Notes: generated by a model from the letters alone, not told the origin. A stretch of DNA of 64,000 nucleotides from Clostridiaceae bacterium BL-3 (GCA_902809985.1 CADDXC010000002.1:62001-126000), one strand, 5' to 3'. Counted from the first letter of the stretch, positions 17,360 to 26,873 are shown. Program-made: numbers and translations.

Positions 17360-18712
17360 ATGCAGAGAATGTTTGGCACTGACGGTGTAAGGGGAATTGC
17401 AAATGGGGAATTGACTTCAGAATTGGCTTATAAATTGGGAAAAGCAGGAGCCTATGTATTGACGGAAGCAGTACATAAGCCTAAGATACTCGTTGGAATG
17501 GACACCAGAATATCTGGAGATATGCTGGAAAGTGCATTGGTTTCAGGTATACTTTCCATAGGAGCGGAGGCCATTTGCATTGGAGTAATACCAACACCAG
17601 CAGTAGCTTATTTGACAAGAAAATATAAAGCAGATGCGGGAGTAGTGATTTCAGCCTCTCATAATCCTGTGGAATACAATGGCATAAAATTTTTTAATGG
17701 TTCAGGATATAAATTATCTGATGAACTAGAAGATAAAATACAGTACATAATTGAAAGTGATTTTAAGGGAATATCTGTGCCTTTTGGTGCGCAAATAGGA
17801 AGAAAGATAGTTGAAAAGGAAGATGCATTGAAAAGCTATGTGGATTTTGCAAAATCAACTATTGATGGAGATCTAAGGGGATTGAAGGTTGTGCTAGACT
17901 GTGCCAACGGTGCCTCTTATAAGACTTCTGTAAGGGCTTTTGAAGAATTGGGAGCTGAATTAAAAGTTATAAATAATAATCCGGATGGAATAAACATAAA
18001 TGACAACTGCGGTTCTACCCATCCTGAGCAACTTATGAGAACTGTAGTGGAATCAGGATTTGATTTAGGGCTTGCCTTTGACGGAGATGCGGACAGATGT
18101 ATTGCTGTGGACGAAAGAGGAAATCTCGTAAATGGAGATTTTATTATGGCTATAATAGGGAAAAACTTAAAGGAACAGGGCAAGTTGTATAAAAACACTG
18201 TGGTGGTTACTGTTATGAGTAATATGGGACTTGATATAGCACTTGAAAGAGAAAAAATGAATACAGTAAAAACCAAGGTGGGAGACAGATATGTGCTTGA
18301 GAAGATGGTGAAGGAAGGATATAAATTAGGCGGAGAGCAATCGGGACATATAATCATGCTGGATTATAATACCACAGGAGATGGACTTGTCACTGCACTG
18401 CAGATATCCTCCATAGTTAAAAAAAGCGGCAAAAAATTATCCCAGCTTGCTTCCATGATGAAGAATTTGCCCCAGGTACTGGCAAATGCAAAAGTGTCTA
18501 ATGACAAAAAAAACATATATGAAGAAGATGCAGAGATAATAAAAAAAATAGAAGAAGTAAAGAAAAAGTTAGATGGCTGTGGGAGAGTACTGATAAGACC
18601 TTCAGGAACAGAACCACTTGTCAGGGTCATGCTGGAGGGAGAAAATCAAAATGAAATAGATAAAATTGCTCGTAATTTAGCTGAAATGATTCAGCAGAAG
18701 GCCAGTTTGTGA
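17360..18712 (+). CDS. glmM: phosphoglucosamine mutase
   Basis: It interconverts glucosamine-6-phosphate and glucosamine-1-phosphate for peptidoglycan precursors. At 450 residues it has normal length. Start of fold: [12 protein letters not shown]. The phosphoserine loop is [12 protein letters not shown], the metal loop is [10 protein letters not shown], the sugar loop GGEQSGH, and the phosphate-binding loop [12 protein letters not shown]. In many Firmicutes glmM directly follows cdaA-cdaR and GlmM restrains CdaA. Here the order is kept, but about 7.6 kb of FAD, kinase and ketoacid genes lie between. Confidence 0.96.
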   Translation: MQRMFGTDGVRGIANGELTSELAYKLGKAGAYVLTEAVHKPKILVGMDTRISGDMLESALVSGILSIGAEAICIGVIPTPAVAYLTRKYKADAGVVISASHNPVEYNGIKFFNGSGYKLSDELEDKIQYIIESDFKGISVPFGAQIGRKIVEKEDALKSYVDFAKSTIDGDLRGLKVVLDCANGASYKTSVRAFEELGAELKVINNNPDGININDNCGSTHPEQLMRTVVESGFDLGLAFDGDADRCIAVDERGNLVNGDFIMAIIGKNLKEQGKLYKNTVVVTVMSNMGLDIALEREKMNTVKTKVGDRYVLEKMVKEGYKLGGEQSGHIIMLDYNTTGDGLVTALQISSIVKKSGKKLSQLASMMKNLPQVLANAKVSNDKKNIYEEDAEIIKKIEEVKKKLDGCGRVLIRPSGTEPLVRVMLEGENQNEIDKIARNLAEMIQQKASL

Positions 18713-18736
18713 AACATTAAAAAATATATAAATTTT

Positions 18737-18776
18737 AATACACTGCTGTAAAATACTAAGCAGTGTATTTTTATTT
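18737..18776 (+). terminator. rho-independent terminator after glmM
   Basis: AATACACTGCT and AGCAGTGTATT form a perfect 11-base stem followed by a T-rich run. Confidence 0.88.
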
Positions 18777-18896
18777 TTTAATTAAATATTTTTAGCTCTA
18801 TTATAATGTAAAATTGGGAAGTATATTAATTAGAGACCTAAATGATTTTTGCCTATTTTAATGCTAATATATGATATTTGGAGGAGTTATAGAGAA

Positions 18897-19097
18897 ATGG
18901 TATGGGAATATAAAGTATTTACAGCAGAGAATTTTCTGGGTTCAGATGATGATTTGACTTTAGAAGAAAAATTGAATAAATTTGGTAAAGATAATTGGGA
19001 ATTTTCAGGAATTATACAAAAACCATATACCACACTGGGTAAAGATTCCAAAGTGGACGGCGACTGTATAATATTTAAAAGGCGTATAGAAAATTAA
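18897..19097 (+). CDS. small DUF4177-like protein
   Basis: The protein has 66 residues. ATG 18897 follows GGAGGAG at 18880-18886; upstream in-frame codons precede that site. The sequence VWEYKVFTAENF, LEEKLNKFGKDNWEFSGI and a closing CIIFKRRIEN match the strand-helix-strand pattern of DUF4177, a small family of unknown function. It stands alone between glmM and the glmS leader. Confidence 0.65.
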   Translation: MVWEYKVFTAENFLGSDDDLTLEEKLNKFGKDNWEFSGIIQKPYTTLGKDSKVDGDCIIFKRRIEN

Positions 19098-19290
19098 ATT
19101 ACAAAGAATTAGATTAGGGCAAAAATCATTTGGTCAAAAATTTAAACACTATTATAAACTATGTTAATACAAAATTAATAATTGAATTTAATATGTATTT
19201 ACATAGTATGATCTTAGGAAACGACCATATTTCAAGATGATTTAGAATAAATTCCATATTGAGGATGCATATATTTCACAATTGCGATAG
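19098..19290. other. gene-free AT-rich stretch before the glmS promoter
   Basis: No open frame with a ribosome site and no strong hairpin is seen here. The glmS promoter, ribozyme and leader fill the rest of the 640-base gap before glmS. Confidence 0.5.
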
Positions 19291-19320
19291 TTGACAAAAA
19301 ATTAAATTAAATAATATAAT
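19291..19320 (+). promoter_or_regulatory. sigma-A promoter for glmS
   Basis: A perfect TTGACA (19291-19296) and perfect TATAAT (19315-19320) are 18 bases apart. Transcription would begin near 19327, about 68 bases before the ribozyme cleavage site. Confidence 0.8.
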
Positions 19321-19389
19321 GTATTGATGACAGATTTGAGGTTGTCAATTATATTAAAGGCAGGTGGTTATTAGTTAGTAGTAATGTAA

Positions 19390-19545
19390 CAAAAGCGCCA
19401 GAACTTAAGTTCGACTGACCAAATCGAAGATTTGGAGTCTCACTTGAGTTGACGAGGATGGGGAGTATCGAATCTTCGGCGGGTGCCCCACGGTATCGCA
19501 CTACCGTTAACAACTGATAAAACCAGGAAGCAATTTCTGATACAA
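19390..19545 (+). ncRNA. glmS ribozyme: glmS ribozyme (glucosamine-6-phosphate-activated)
   Basis: The sequence carries the conserved blocks in order: AAGCGCCAGAAC, TGACGAGGATGGGGAGTATC, TCGGCGGGTGCCCCACGG, TATCGCACTACCGTTAAC and ACCAGGAAGC. By the family rule, cleavage falls between A19394 and G19395. When glucosamine-6-phosphate is plentiful the RNA cuts itself, and the downstream message is degraded, lowering GlmS. The 3' boundary is approximate. About 190 bases of leader separate it from the glmS start. Confidence 0.95.
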
Positions 19546-19737
19546 CATCAGTTTGGTGTAAAAACCTTTAATAGGAGTCGAATATGCGATTCCAAAAGTA
19601 CGATTTCCTGAAAAATCAATAATAATTCGGGTTTTATTTGATTATGACTTTTTGATTTCATATTGAAAGAAACTACCGTGTTATTAGTGGAGAATTGTGC
19701 TGCATTTAATATATTAAATATTGAAAGGAAGATTAAT

Positions 19738-21564
19738 ATGTGCGGAATAGTTGGATTTGTTGGAAAAAAACAGGCATCACCCATTTTAATTGAAGGTCTT
19801 AGCAAACTTGAATACAGAGGATATGATTCAGCAGGAGTTGCTATAATAGATAAAGATCACATCAATGTGGTGAAGTGTAAGGGAAGACTTAAAAATTTGG
19901 AAGATAAATTGTCAAAACATCCATTAAAGGGTATAGTTGGAATAGGTCATACAAGGTGGGCGACCCATGGTAAACCCTCTGATTTAAATGCACATCCACA
20001 TAACAGTCAGGACGGAACAATAAGTGTAGTTCATAATGGTATAATAGAAAATTATGTACAACTTAAAGAGTGGCTCACATCCAAGGGATATAAATTTATA
20101 TCTGAAACTGATACAGAAGTTATTCCACAACTTATAGAATATTTCTACAATGGAGATATAGTAGAGGCGGTCATGAAAGCAATATCAAGGATAAGAGGAA
20201 GTTATGCCATCGGGGTTATTTGCTCGAAAGAGCCTGGAAAACTGGTTGCAGTGAGAAAAGACAGCCCCCTTATAGTGGGTCTTGGTAAAAATGAATACTA
20301 TATAGCATCGGATATTCCGGCTGTGTTAAACCATACGCGAGATATATATCTTTTGAATGAAAATGAATTTGTGGTTATAACAGAAGATGGTGTGAAACTT
20401 TTATCTGAAGATAAGAAAGAAATAAAGAGGGATGTTTATCATGTTACCTGGAGTGCAAATGCTGCCGAGAAAGGTGGATTTGAGCATTTCATGATGAAAG
20501 AGATACATGAACAGCCAAAGGCTATAAAAGATACTATGACATCTAGAATCATGCTGGGAAAGCCTGTAACTTTAGATGATATAAAAATAACAAAAGAACA
20601 AATTAAAAATATAGATAAAATATATATAGTGGCCTGCGGAACTGCATACCATGCGGGAATGGTTGGAAAGTATGTGATAGAAAAACTGGTGAGAATGCCT
20701 GTAGAAGTGGATATTGCTTCAGAATTCAGGTACAGGAATCCTATAGTAAATGAAAGAACTTTGATGATAATAATAAGCCAGTCTGGAGAAACTGCTGATA
20801 CCCTTGCAGCCTTGAGAGAAGCAAAGAAGCAGGGTGCCAGGGTAATAGCCATAACAAATGTGGTGGGAAGTTCTGTATCCAGGGAAGCGGATGATGTGCT
20901 CTATACCTGGGCGGGTCCTGAAATAGCAGTTGCTTCTACGAAGGCATATGTAACCCAGCTGATTGCAATTTATATAGTAGCTCTCTTTTTCGCGCAGCAT
21001 AAGGGGACCATTAGCACAGAAAAAATAGAAAAGATAAAAGAGGAAATGCTTTCCCTGCCTGTGAAGGCGGAAAAAGTGCTTGCAAATAAAGAGATCATCC
21101 AGGAGTTTGCAGAAAAAACCTACAAAAAGGAAGATGTATTTTTTTTGGGAAGAGGCCTTGACTACGCTGTTGCATTGGAAGGATCCCTGAAACTGAAGGA
21201 GATATCTTATATCCATTCGGAAGCTTACGCCGGCGGCGAACTGAAGCACGGTCCTATAGCGTTGATTGAAGATGGAACTGTGGTGATTGCAGGGGCTACA
21301 CAGGAGAAACTGGTTGAAAAGATGGTAAGCAATATCAAAGAAGTGACTACCAGGGGAGCTAAGGTTCTGGCTTTTGCTTTTGAGGGAAACAAGAATGTTG
21401 AGAAGGCAGCTGACTCTGTCATATTCCTTCCCAAGACACTGGATATATTTGCTCCGGTACTTGCGGTAATTCCACTTCAGCTTCTGGCCTATTATATTTC
21501 CATAAAGAAAGGCTGCGATGTGGATAAGCCTAGGAATTTAGCCAAGTCCGTTACGGTGGAGTAG
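19738..21564 (+). CDS. glmS: glutamine-fructose-6-phosphate aminotransferase
   Basis: It makes glucosamine-6-phosphate from fructose-6-phosphate and glutamine. The protein has 608 residues. ATG 19738 gives MCGIVGFVG, so Cys2 becomes the N-terminal nucleophile once Met is removed; an upstream in-frame ATG would bury it. An AAAGGAAG site supports this start. The glutaminase domain (1-240) is followed by two SIS sugar-isomerase domains (SQSGETADT, then EAYAGGELKHGP) and the C-terminal KSVTVE tail. Expression is controlled by the ribozyme upstream. Confidence 0.97.
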   Translation: MCGIVGFVGKKQASPILIEGLSKLEYRGYDSAGVAIIDKDHINVVKCKGRLKNLEDKLSKHPLKGIVGIGHTRWATHGKPSDLNAHPHNSQDGTISVVHNGIIENYVQLKEWLTSKGYKFISETDTEVIPQLIEYFYNGDIVEAVMKAISRIRGSYAIGVICSKEPGKLVAVRKDSPLIVGLGKNEYYIASDIPAVLNHTRDIYLLNENEFVVITEDGVKLLSEDKKEIKRDVYHVTWSANAAEKGGFEHFMMKEIHEQPKAIKDTMTSRIMLGKPVTLDDIKITKEQIKNIDKIYIVACGTAYHAGMVGKYVIEKLVRMPVEVDIASEFRYRNPIVNERTLMIIISQSGETADTLAALREAKKQGARVIAITNVVGSSVSREADDVLYTWAGPEIAVASTKAYVTQLIAIYIVALFFAQHKGTISTEKIEKIKEEMLSLPVKAEKVLANKEIIQEFAEKTYKKEDVFFLGRGLDYAVALEGSLKLKEISYIHSEAYAGGELKHGPIALIEDGTVVIAGATQEKLVEKMVSNIKEVTTRGAKVLAFAFEGNKNVEKAADSVIFLPKTLDIFAPVLAVIPLQLLAYYISIKKGCDVDKPRNLAKSVTVE

Positions 21565-21649
21565 ACGGACTATAAGGGTGGATGGCTGCTATTGGCTTGA
21601 AACAAAGTTTGATTGTAGTATGCAGGACAAATTGAATAAGCAGTAAAGT

Positions 21650-21692
21650 AAAACCGTGCATTCTCCATATTTGAGAGAGTGTGCGGTTTTTT
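21650..21692 (+). terminator. rho-independent terminator after glmS
   Basis: AAAACCGTGCATTCTC pairs with GAGAGTGTGCGGTTTT, followed by T residues. Confidence 0.88.
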
Positions 21693-21830
21693 ACTGGTCT
21701 TTGTGAATTTAATTATTTATTATACATCTATTTAAAATTTATTATAAGCATATAAAAAAATATGCTATTATAAGATCATAATAAGAATAGTTAGGAGATG
21801 GAACATACACTTGTAAAAGGAGAGATTCAA

Positions 21831-22070
21831 ATGACGAATATTAAATTTGATATTGTTAAAAATATAGGAACACTGTCTGAAGGTTCGAGAGGCTGGAAAA
21901 AAGAGGTCAACGTTGTGAGCTGGAATGACAGAAAAGCGAAGATAGATATTAGAGACTGGGATGAAAAACATGAGAAAATGGGGAAAGGAATAACTTTAGA
22001 CAAAGAGGAGATATCAGAGTTAAGGGACTTGTTGAATAAGATTGATATTGATGAACTGGATGTGGAGTAG
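21831..22070 (+). CDS. YdbC-like PC4-family nucleic-acid-binding protein
   Basis: The protein has 79 residues. ATG 21831 follows AAGGAGA at 21817-21823. The sequence KNIGTLSEGSRGWKKEVNVV, then KIDIRDWDEKHEKMGKGITL and a C-terminal helix match the YdbC family, bacterial relatives of the PC4 coactivator fold that bind single-stranded DNA. The cellular role is not settled. It is a single-gene unit. Confidence 0.8.
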   Translation: MTNIKFDIVKNIGTLSEGSRGWKKEVNVVSWNDRKAKIDIRDWDEKHEKMGKGITLDKEEISELRDLLNKIDIDELDVE

Positions 22071-22334
22071 GAGCTATTTGGGTAAAATGAATTATTTTTT
22101 GCAAAACTATAAGAGATAATGTTATTCCGTGTTATAATATACCTGTATAAGGGAAATGAGTATGTTATAGGTAGCAATTTTAAATTTTTAAATAATTGGT
22201 ACCATTTAAGTGATATAATAATATGATGAATATAGATTGTATTTATGTAACATGTTATTATTTTTTATCGTCATTATTATTAAAGGGGGAATTTTATTTT
22301 AAATTAAAAGCAGTAAGAGGGATGGGAGAGCCAT

Positions 22335-23171
22335 ATGAAGCGAGTTTTATTAATAGGAATTGTAGGTGTAATAATTTTTAGTTTTTCTGCATGCAGCAAT
22401 TTATCTAGTATATACAATAGAGAAGATGCTCAAAAAGTAAATGTTGGTAGTAACATAACTCCGCATCCAAAAGAAAAAAAACCGGTATCACCACCTAGAA
22501 GCATTCTTAAGGCAGGGGATAAGGGGAATGATGTAAAAGATATTCAAAAGAAACTTAAAAAATTTGGTTACACTGTAAATGAAGATGGAGATTTTGGGGA
22601 ACAGACAGTATATGCTGTGATGGACTTTCAGCACAAACATGGTCTTACTACAGATGGAATAGTAAGTGGAGCCACGTTGAAGGATTTGAAAAAGAAGCCT
22701 ACTGCAGATATAATGTACAAGCCTACGGCAGAAGTAGTGTCTAATTTTAATTCAGCTTATTCGGAAGGCATAGTAAATAAGTTGGATACTCAGAGCTATA
22801 CTGATTATTATGTTATGGTCAGTACATCAGAACAGATGGTATACATTTTTAATGGGAGCATCCATAAATGGAGACTGATAAATTCATTTCAGTGTGCATC
22901 AGGAACAGGCGGTACACCAACAGTTAAGGGTCAATTCTTTGTAGGGATAAAGGGTCCGCAATTTGAATCAGAAAATGGAGCCATACTTAAATATTTTACA
23001 CAATTTCAGGGGAATTATTTATTTCACAGCGTTTTATTTGATAAGAACGGAAATCTGGTAGATGGTACTCTTGGGAAATCTGCTTCCCATGGTTGTATAA
23101 GACTAGCTCTTGAAAATGCAAAATATATTTACGATAATGTCCCTATAGGTTCAGGAATCTTGATACAATGA
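22335..23171 (+). CDS. L,D-transpeptidase lipoprotein with peptidoglycan-binding domain
   Basis: The protein has 278 residues. The N-terminal signal ends in lipobox FSAC with Cys20. A PG_binding_1 domain spans about 55-115 (GDKGNDVKDIQKKLKKFGY). A YkuD catalytic domain covers the last 125 residues, with SASHGCIRL giving His252 and catalytic Cys254. The family makes 3-3 crosslinks in peptidoglycan or attaches proteins to it. Start ATG 22335 has only a moderate site (GGGAGAG). It has its own terminator. Confidence 0.9.
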   Translation: MKRVLLIGIVGVIIFSFSACSNLSSIYNREDAQKVNVGSNITPHPKEKKPVSPPRSILKAGDKGNDVKDIQKKLKKFGYTVNEDGDFGEQTVYAVMDFQHKHGLTTDGIVSGATLKDLKKKPTADIMYKPTAEVVSNFNSAYSEGIVNKLDTQSYTDYYVMVSTSEQMVYIFNGSIHKWRLINSFQCASGTGGTPTVKGQFFVGIKGPQFESENGAILKYFTQFQGNYLFHSVLFDKNGNLVDGTLGKSASHGCIRLALENAKYIYDNVPIGSGILIQ

Positions 23172-23187
23172 AAATATTTATTAGCTC

Positions 23188-23233
23188 ATGAAAGAAATGA
23201 GAAACTTTGTTTCAAGTTTCTTTCATTTTTTTA
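23188..23233 (+). terminator. rho-independent terminator after the L,D-transpeptidase gene
   Basis: ATGAAAGAA...AACTT pairs with AAGTTTCTTTCAT with a small internal bulge and ends in seven T. Confidence 0.75.
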
Positions 23234-23365
23234 TATCTGAATGTAAGATGATACATGATCCCTCATTTTTTTATTGACCGAGAGATTGGGTTGTATTACA
23301 ATATAATTAACCTACTATGTAGTGCAATGTAGATTAAATATTGAATTTGGAAAGTAGGGAAATAC

Positions 23366-23695
23366 ATGTTCGATAAGTCTCAACTTATGAGAGGAACTCT
23401 GGAAGGCTGCATATTGAAGATAATAAGTTTAAAAATTACCTATGGATATGAAATTATGGTATCACTTAGAAATTATGGATTTAGTGAGATAAAAGAGGGT
23501 ACAATTTATCCTCTGCTTATAAGGTTGGAGAAGAAAAATTTAATTTTCGGAAAATTCCAGCCTTCACCTTTAGGACCGAGCAGAAAATACTATATTATAA
23601 CGAAAAAGGGAAGAGAGGAATTAAAAAGTTTTGAAATATATTGGAATAATGTTTCAAGTATAGTGAAAAAAATATTATGTTTGGAGGGTGAATAA
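23366..23695 (+). CDS. PadR-family transcriptional regulator
   Basis: The protein has 109 residues. A PadR winged helix is visible: MRGTLEGCILKIISL, YGYEIMVSLRNYGF, EGTIYPLLIRLEKKNLI and GPSRKYYIITKKGREEL. PadR proteins repress stress or transport genes and usually control their own operon. The stop TAA shares its last A with the ATG of the next, now broken, gene. That shows the pair was once translationally coupled. Confidence 0.9.
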   Translation: MFDKSQLMRGTLEGCILKIISLKITYGYEIMVSLRNYGFSEIKEGTIYPLLIRLEKKNLIFGKFQPSPLGPSRKYYIITKKGREELKSFEIYWNNVSSIVKKILCLEGE

Positions 23696-24190
23696 TGGTA
23701 AATCAATTGAAAAAACTCCGCAGATAAAATAATTTAAGAGACAAACAACTATCAGTAGAAAATAACCTGGTGATAATGGATATAGTATGTTACCTTAGAT
23801 CTTCGAATCTGTTTTTCAATTGATATAATGAATATTTTCAAAGGACAATTTCAGCTTCAAATTACACTGGGATTTGTACTTTCAACTATATTTATTGTAA
23901 TTTTTGCTGTGTATGCATGTCAGTGGATTACAAAAAAATCCTTTGAATTGTATTATACAAAGACAAAAGTGTTATTTGTGCTTGGATCTGTGGTGATGTT
24001 TTCAATTATAGCTATGATAAAAATATTCACTGAAAAGTATGTTTTATTTTCTGTAAATTTTTTGTATCCTCTTGTAATTTTATGCATTATCTTGACTTTC
24101 ATAGTATATTTGGATAACAAGCATGTAAAACAAATAGTTAAGACTTATAAAAAAATTGTAATGAAATATAATATTTATTTATATATTTGA
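23695..24190 (+). pseudogene. decayed PadR-coupled membrane protein gene
   Basis: ATG 23695 overlaps the padR stop. The frame reads MVNQLKKLRR, then TAA at 23725-23727, then continues sensibly in the same frame as NNLRDKQLSVENNLVIMDIV and CYLRSSNL before a second stop at 23821. The conserved start of PadR-linked membrane proteins is KLRRENN, so a GAA to TAA change would explain the nonsense codon. From 23828 a shifted frame encodes three hydrophobic helices in 120 residues, probably the old C-terminal membrane part. A stand-alone small membrane protein from ATG 23828 is the alternative, but no good ribosome site precedes it. Confidence 0.7.
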
Positions 24191-24204
24191 TTTAAGGTGA
24201 AATA

Positions 24205-24597
24205 ATGGAATATTTAGTAAAAACAAAAAGAGCTCAAGAGTTTGTGGATATAACAGGTTTTGTCAATGAGGTTGTAGCTAAAAGTGAAGTCAAAAATGGA
24301 ATAGTAGTGATTTTTGTTCCCCATACTACTGCTGGAATAACGATAAATGAAAATGCTGATCCCGATGTTGTGAAAGATATTTTATCAGGATTAAACAAAG
24401 CATTTCCTGAAAGAAATGGATACCTGCATGTGGAAGGTAATTCCCATGCTCATATAAAGGCTTCACTTATAGGTTCCTCCTGTAATATCATTATTGAAAA
24501 TGGAAGATTAAAACTTGGAACCTGGCAGGGAATTTATCTATGTGAATTTGATGGGCCGCGAAATAGAAGAGTATATATAAAGATAATTAGCGGCTGA
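24205..24597 (+). CDS. YjbQ/UPF0047 family protein
   Basis: The protein has 130 residues, typical for the family. Motifs are VVIFVPHTTAGITINENADP, GNSHAHIKASLIG and LGTWQGIYLCEFDGPRNRRV, with several conserved His. Family members have weak thiamine-phosphate synthase activity and an unclear true role. It lies 14 bases after the decayed gene and 43 before the racemase gene. Confidence 0.85.
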   Translation: MEYLVKTKRAQEFVDITGFVNEVVAKSEVKNGIVVIFVPHTTAGITINENADPDVVKDILSGLNKAFPERNGYLHVEGNSHAHIKASLIGSSCNIIIENGRLKLGTWQGIYLCEFDGPRNRRVYIKIISG

Positions 24598-24640
24598 TTT
24601 ATAAAATAAATTTTATATAATATTGAAAGGGTTGATAAAT

Positions 24641-25384
24641 ATGATTGATTCAGAAGCTGAAAATATAAATAATACCAGCAAAAAAATCATTGGAATATTA
24701 GGGGGAATGGGCCCACTTGCTACTGCTGATTTGTTCTATAAAATAATTACATTGACAGATGCTAAAAGTGATAATGAGCATATTCATGTAATCATAGATA
24801 ATAACACTGAAATACCTGATAGAACAAACTATATTTTGGGAACTGGGGAGGATCCCAAAAAATATTTGATTGAATCTGCCTTGAAACTTGAATTGATGGG
24901 TGCGGATGTTATAATCATGCCCTGTAATACTGCCCATTATTTTTATGATGAAATAGTAAAATATATTCATATACCTTTTTTAAATATGATATCGGAGACT
25001 GTAAAGGAGATAAGAAGAACAAATACTGAAATAAAAAAAGTGGGCTTATTAGCTACAAAAGGTACATGTTTTGCAGGAATATATGATAAAATATTTAATA
25101 AATATAATATTGAGGTGGTTAAACCGGATGACACCAATGAAAATATTGTCAGCGATTTAATATATAGTGTCAAAAAAGGAGTTAAAAAATACGACCTAAA
25201 TAGTGTACAATCTGTTCTTTCATATTTTAAATCAAAAGATGTTGATACTGTAATTTTGGGTTGTACTGAATTGCCAGTGGCTTTTAAAATGTTGAATATA
25301 AAGGGCAATTATGTTGATCCCACTAAAATATTGGCACAAAGTGCAATTAAATTTGTCGGGAAGAAAATAGTTGAACATGAATAG
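24641..25384 (+). CDS. aspartate/glutamate racemase family protein
   Basis: The protein has 247 residues. ATG 24641 is preferred over the TTG at 24623 because GAAAGGG at 24624-24630 fits it. The two catalytic cysteines lie in MPCNTAHYF and LGCTELPVAF, and GILGGMGPLATADLF opens the fold. Relatives racemise aspartate or related acids. Substrate cannot be fixed from sequence. Confidence 0.85.
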   Translation: MIDSEAENINNTSKKIIGILGGMGPLATADLFYKIITLTDAKSDNEHIHVIIDNNTEIPDRTNYILGTGEDPKKYLIESALKLELMGADVIIMPCNTAHYFYDEIVKYIHIPFLNMISETVKEIRRTNTEIKKVGLLATKGTCFAGIYDKIFNKYNIEVVKPDDTNENIVSDLIYSVKKGVKKYDLNSVQSVLSYFKSKDVDTVILGCTELPVAFKMLNIKGNYVDPTKILAQSAIKFVGKKIVEHE

Positions 25385-25451
25385 ATGCTGTTTCTAGTCA
25401 GAAAGCGGAGAAATCATTGTCGGTCCTATAGATATAAAGGGGTTATAAAGT

Positions 25452-26147
25452 ATGAAAGATTTTAAATGCATCATGTTTGATTGCATGGAAACAATCGTAA
25501 ATATGACCGAGCTTCCAGAAAAAAGTGATTATGCCCTATGGGCATTTAAAAATTCAAAATGTGAAGAGTATTTTAAAAGCTTCCAAGAATTTTACACATA
25601 TTATAAAAGAGCTGAAAAAAGTATTTTATCTAGTATTCCCCGGTATAAAGAATATGATTTTGAAGATATATATGTACAGATTATGAAAGAGAGGCATTTT
25701 GCTCAAAAGGACGGCAGAGTGTTAGTTGAAAATCTCCTTGTAAATTTTTGGAAAAACTATAGAAACAGGTGTTACGTTGAGGAAGAAATTAAAGACACCA
25801 TATCCAGCTTAAGGAATAAGTATGTTTTAGGAGTAGTGTCGAATTTCAAGGTAAAAGGAGGAATAGAAGAACTGTTGAAATACACCGGTGTGAGAGAGTA
25901 TTTCAGCTTTGTCATAAATTCTTCAGAAGAAGGATGGAGGAAACCTCATCCTCAAATATATGTATCTGCCTTGAAAAAATCAGGGTTTTCACCGGTGGAT
26001 GCAGTATTTGTAGGAGATGACTTTATAAATGATTATAGAGGACCTAGGAGGTTGGGAATTGTCAGCATTCTTTTTAATAAAGGAAAAGAATGCGGAAAAG
26101 GTTGTAAAAAAATAGATAAATTTGTAGAACTTAAGGAAATATTATGA
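25452..26147 (+). CDS. HAD-superfamily hydrolase with an altered motif I
   Basis: The protein has 231 residues. The nucleophile Asp10 is in MFDCMETIVN. The usual second Asp of DxD is Met12, a change also seen (as Tyr) in haloacid dehalogenases. Motif II is GVVSNFKVKGG, the conserved Lys lies in GWRKPHP, and motif IV is FVGDDFINDYRG. A helical cap sits between residues 20 and 100. It is probably not a standard phosphatase; dehalogenase-like or unknown chemistry is possible. Confidence 0.75.
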   Translation: MKDFKCIMFDCMETIVNMTELPEKSDYALWAFKNSKCEEYFKSFQEFYTYYKRAEKSILSSIPRYKEYDFEDIYVQIMKERHFAQKDGRVLVENLLVNFWKNYRNRCYVEEEIKDTISSLRNKYVLGVVSNFKVKGGIEELLKYTGVREYFSFVINSSEEGWRKPHPQIYVSALKKSGFSPVDAVFVGDDFINDYRGPRRLGIVSILFNKGKECGKGCKKIDKFVELKEIL

Positions 26148-26296
26148 ATCCTTGGAGCTTGAAAGGTTAAGTATTTCTGATAAAATAAATTAGATTGTTA
26201 AAAAAAGAACAAAATATATTGAGACACCTAATTAATATAAAACAAGGGATTTAAAGTCATGCTTAAATTAGTAGAATTTGGGAGGAAGGTGATAAG

Positions 26297-26851
26297 ATGT
26301 CAAGAGTGCAATCGGTACAGTCAACTATTGCTAAACGCGGTTTAGTGATGGTAATTACGGGTAATGGCAAGGGTAAGACGACTTCTGCATTTGGACAAGC
26401 TTTACGTGCTATTGGGCATGGATATAAAGTATGTGTTATCCAGTTTATGAAAGGTAGAAAATACGGAGAAATCATGGCAGTAGAAAAATATATTCCGGAT
26501 ATTACAATTATTCAAAGCGGCCTTGACAGTTTTGTAATGAAGGATAATCCAGCTCCGATAGATATTGACCTTGCCAAACAGGGTTTTAAAAAGGCTCAGG
26601 AAATTGTAAAAAGTAAAAAATATGACCTGGTTATCTTAGATGAGATCAATGTTGCTGTCAATTTTAATTTAATTTCAGAACAAGAGGTAATAGATTTAAT
26701 CAAACAAAAACCTCTTGAAGTAAATCTGTTACTAACCGGTCGCTATGCTTCTGATAAAATCGAAGAAGCTGCAGATATGGTAAGTGATATAGCTGAAGTT
26801 AAACATCACTATAATGCTGGAATTAAAGGTCAAGCAGGAATTGAATATTAA
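26297..26851 (+). CDS. cobO: cob(I)yrinic acid a,c-diamide adenosyltransferase
   Basis: It adds the adenosyl group of ATP to reduced corrinoids, completing coenzyme B12. The protein has 184 residues. The P-loop GNGKGKTTSAFG is at residues 22-33, and family motifs VCVIQFMKG, DLVILDEINVAVNF and LLLTGRYAS follow. The start has a GGGAGGAAGG site. It stands alone rather than in a cobalamin cluster. Confidence 0.9.
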   Translation: MSRVQSVQSTIAKRGLVMVITGNGKGKTTSAFGQALRAIGHGYKVCVIQFMKGRKYGEIMAVEKYIPDITIIQSGLDSFVMKDNPAPIDIDLAKQGFKKAQEIVKSKKYDLVILDEINVAVNFNLISEQEVIDLIKQKPLEVNLLLTGRYASDKIEEAADMVSDIAEVKHHYNAGIKGQAGIEY

Positions 26852-26873
26852 TTTAAATTTTAGAATAAAATTG

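Noticed and set aside
20719-21249. A 176-codon open frame on the minus strand inside glmS
   Set aside because: It overlaps the well-supported glmS gene over its whole length, has no ribosome site and no recognisable domain.
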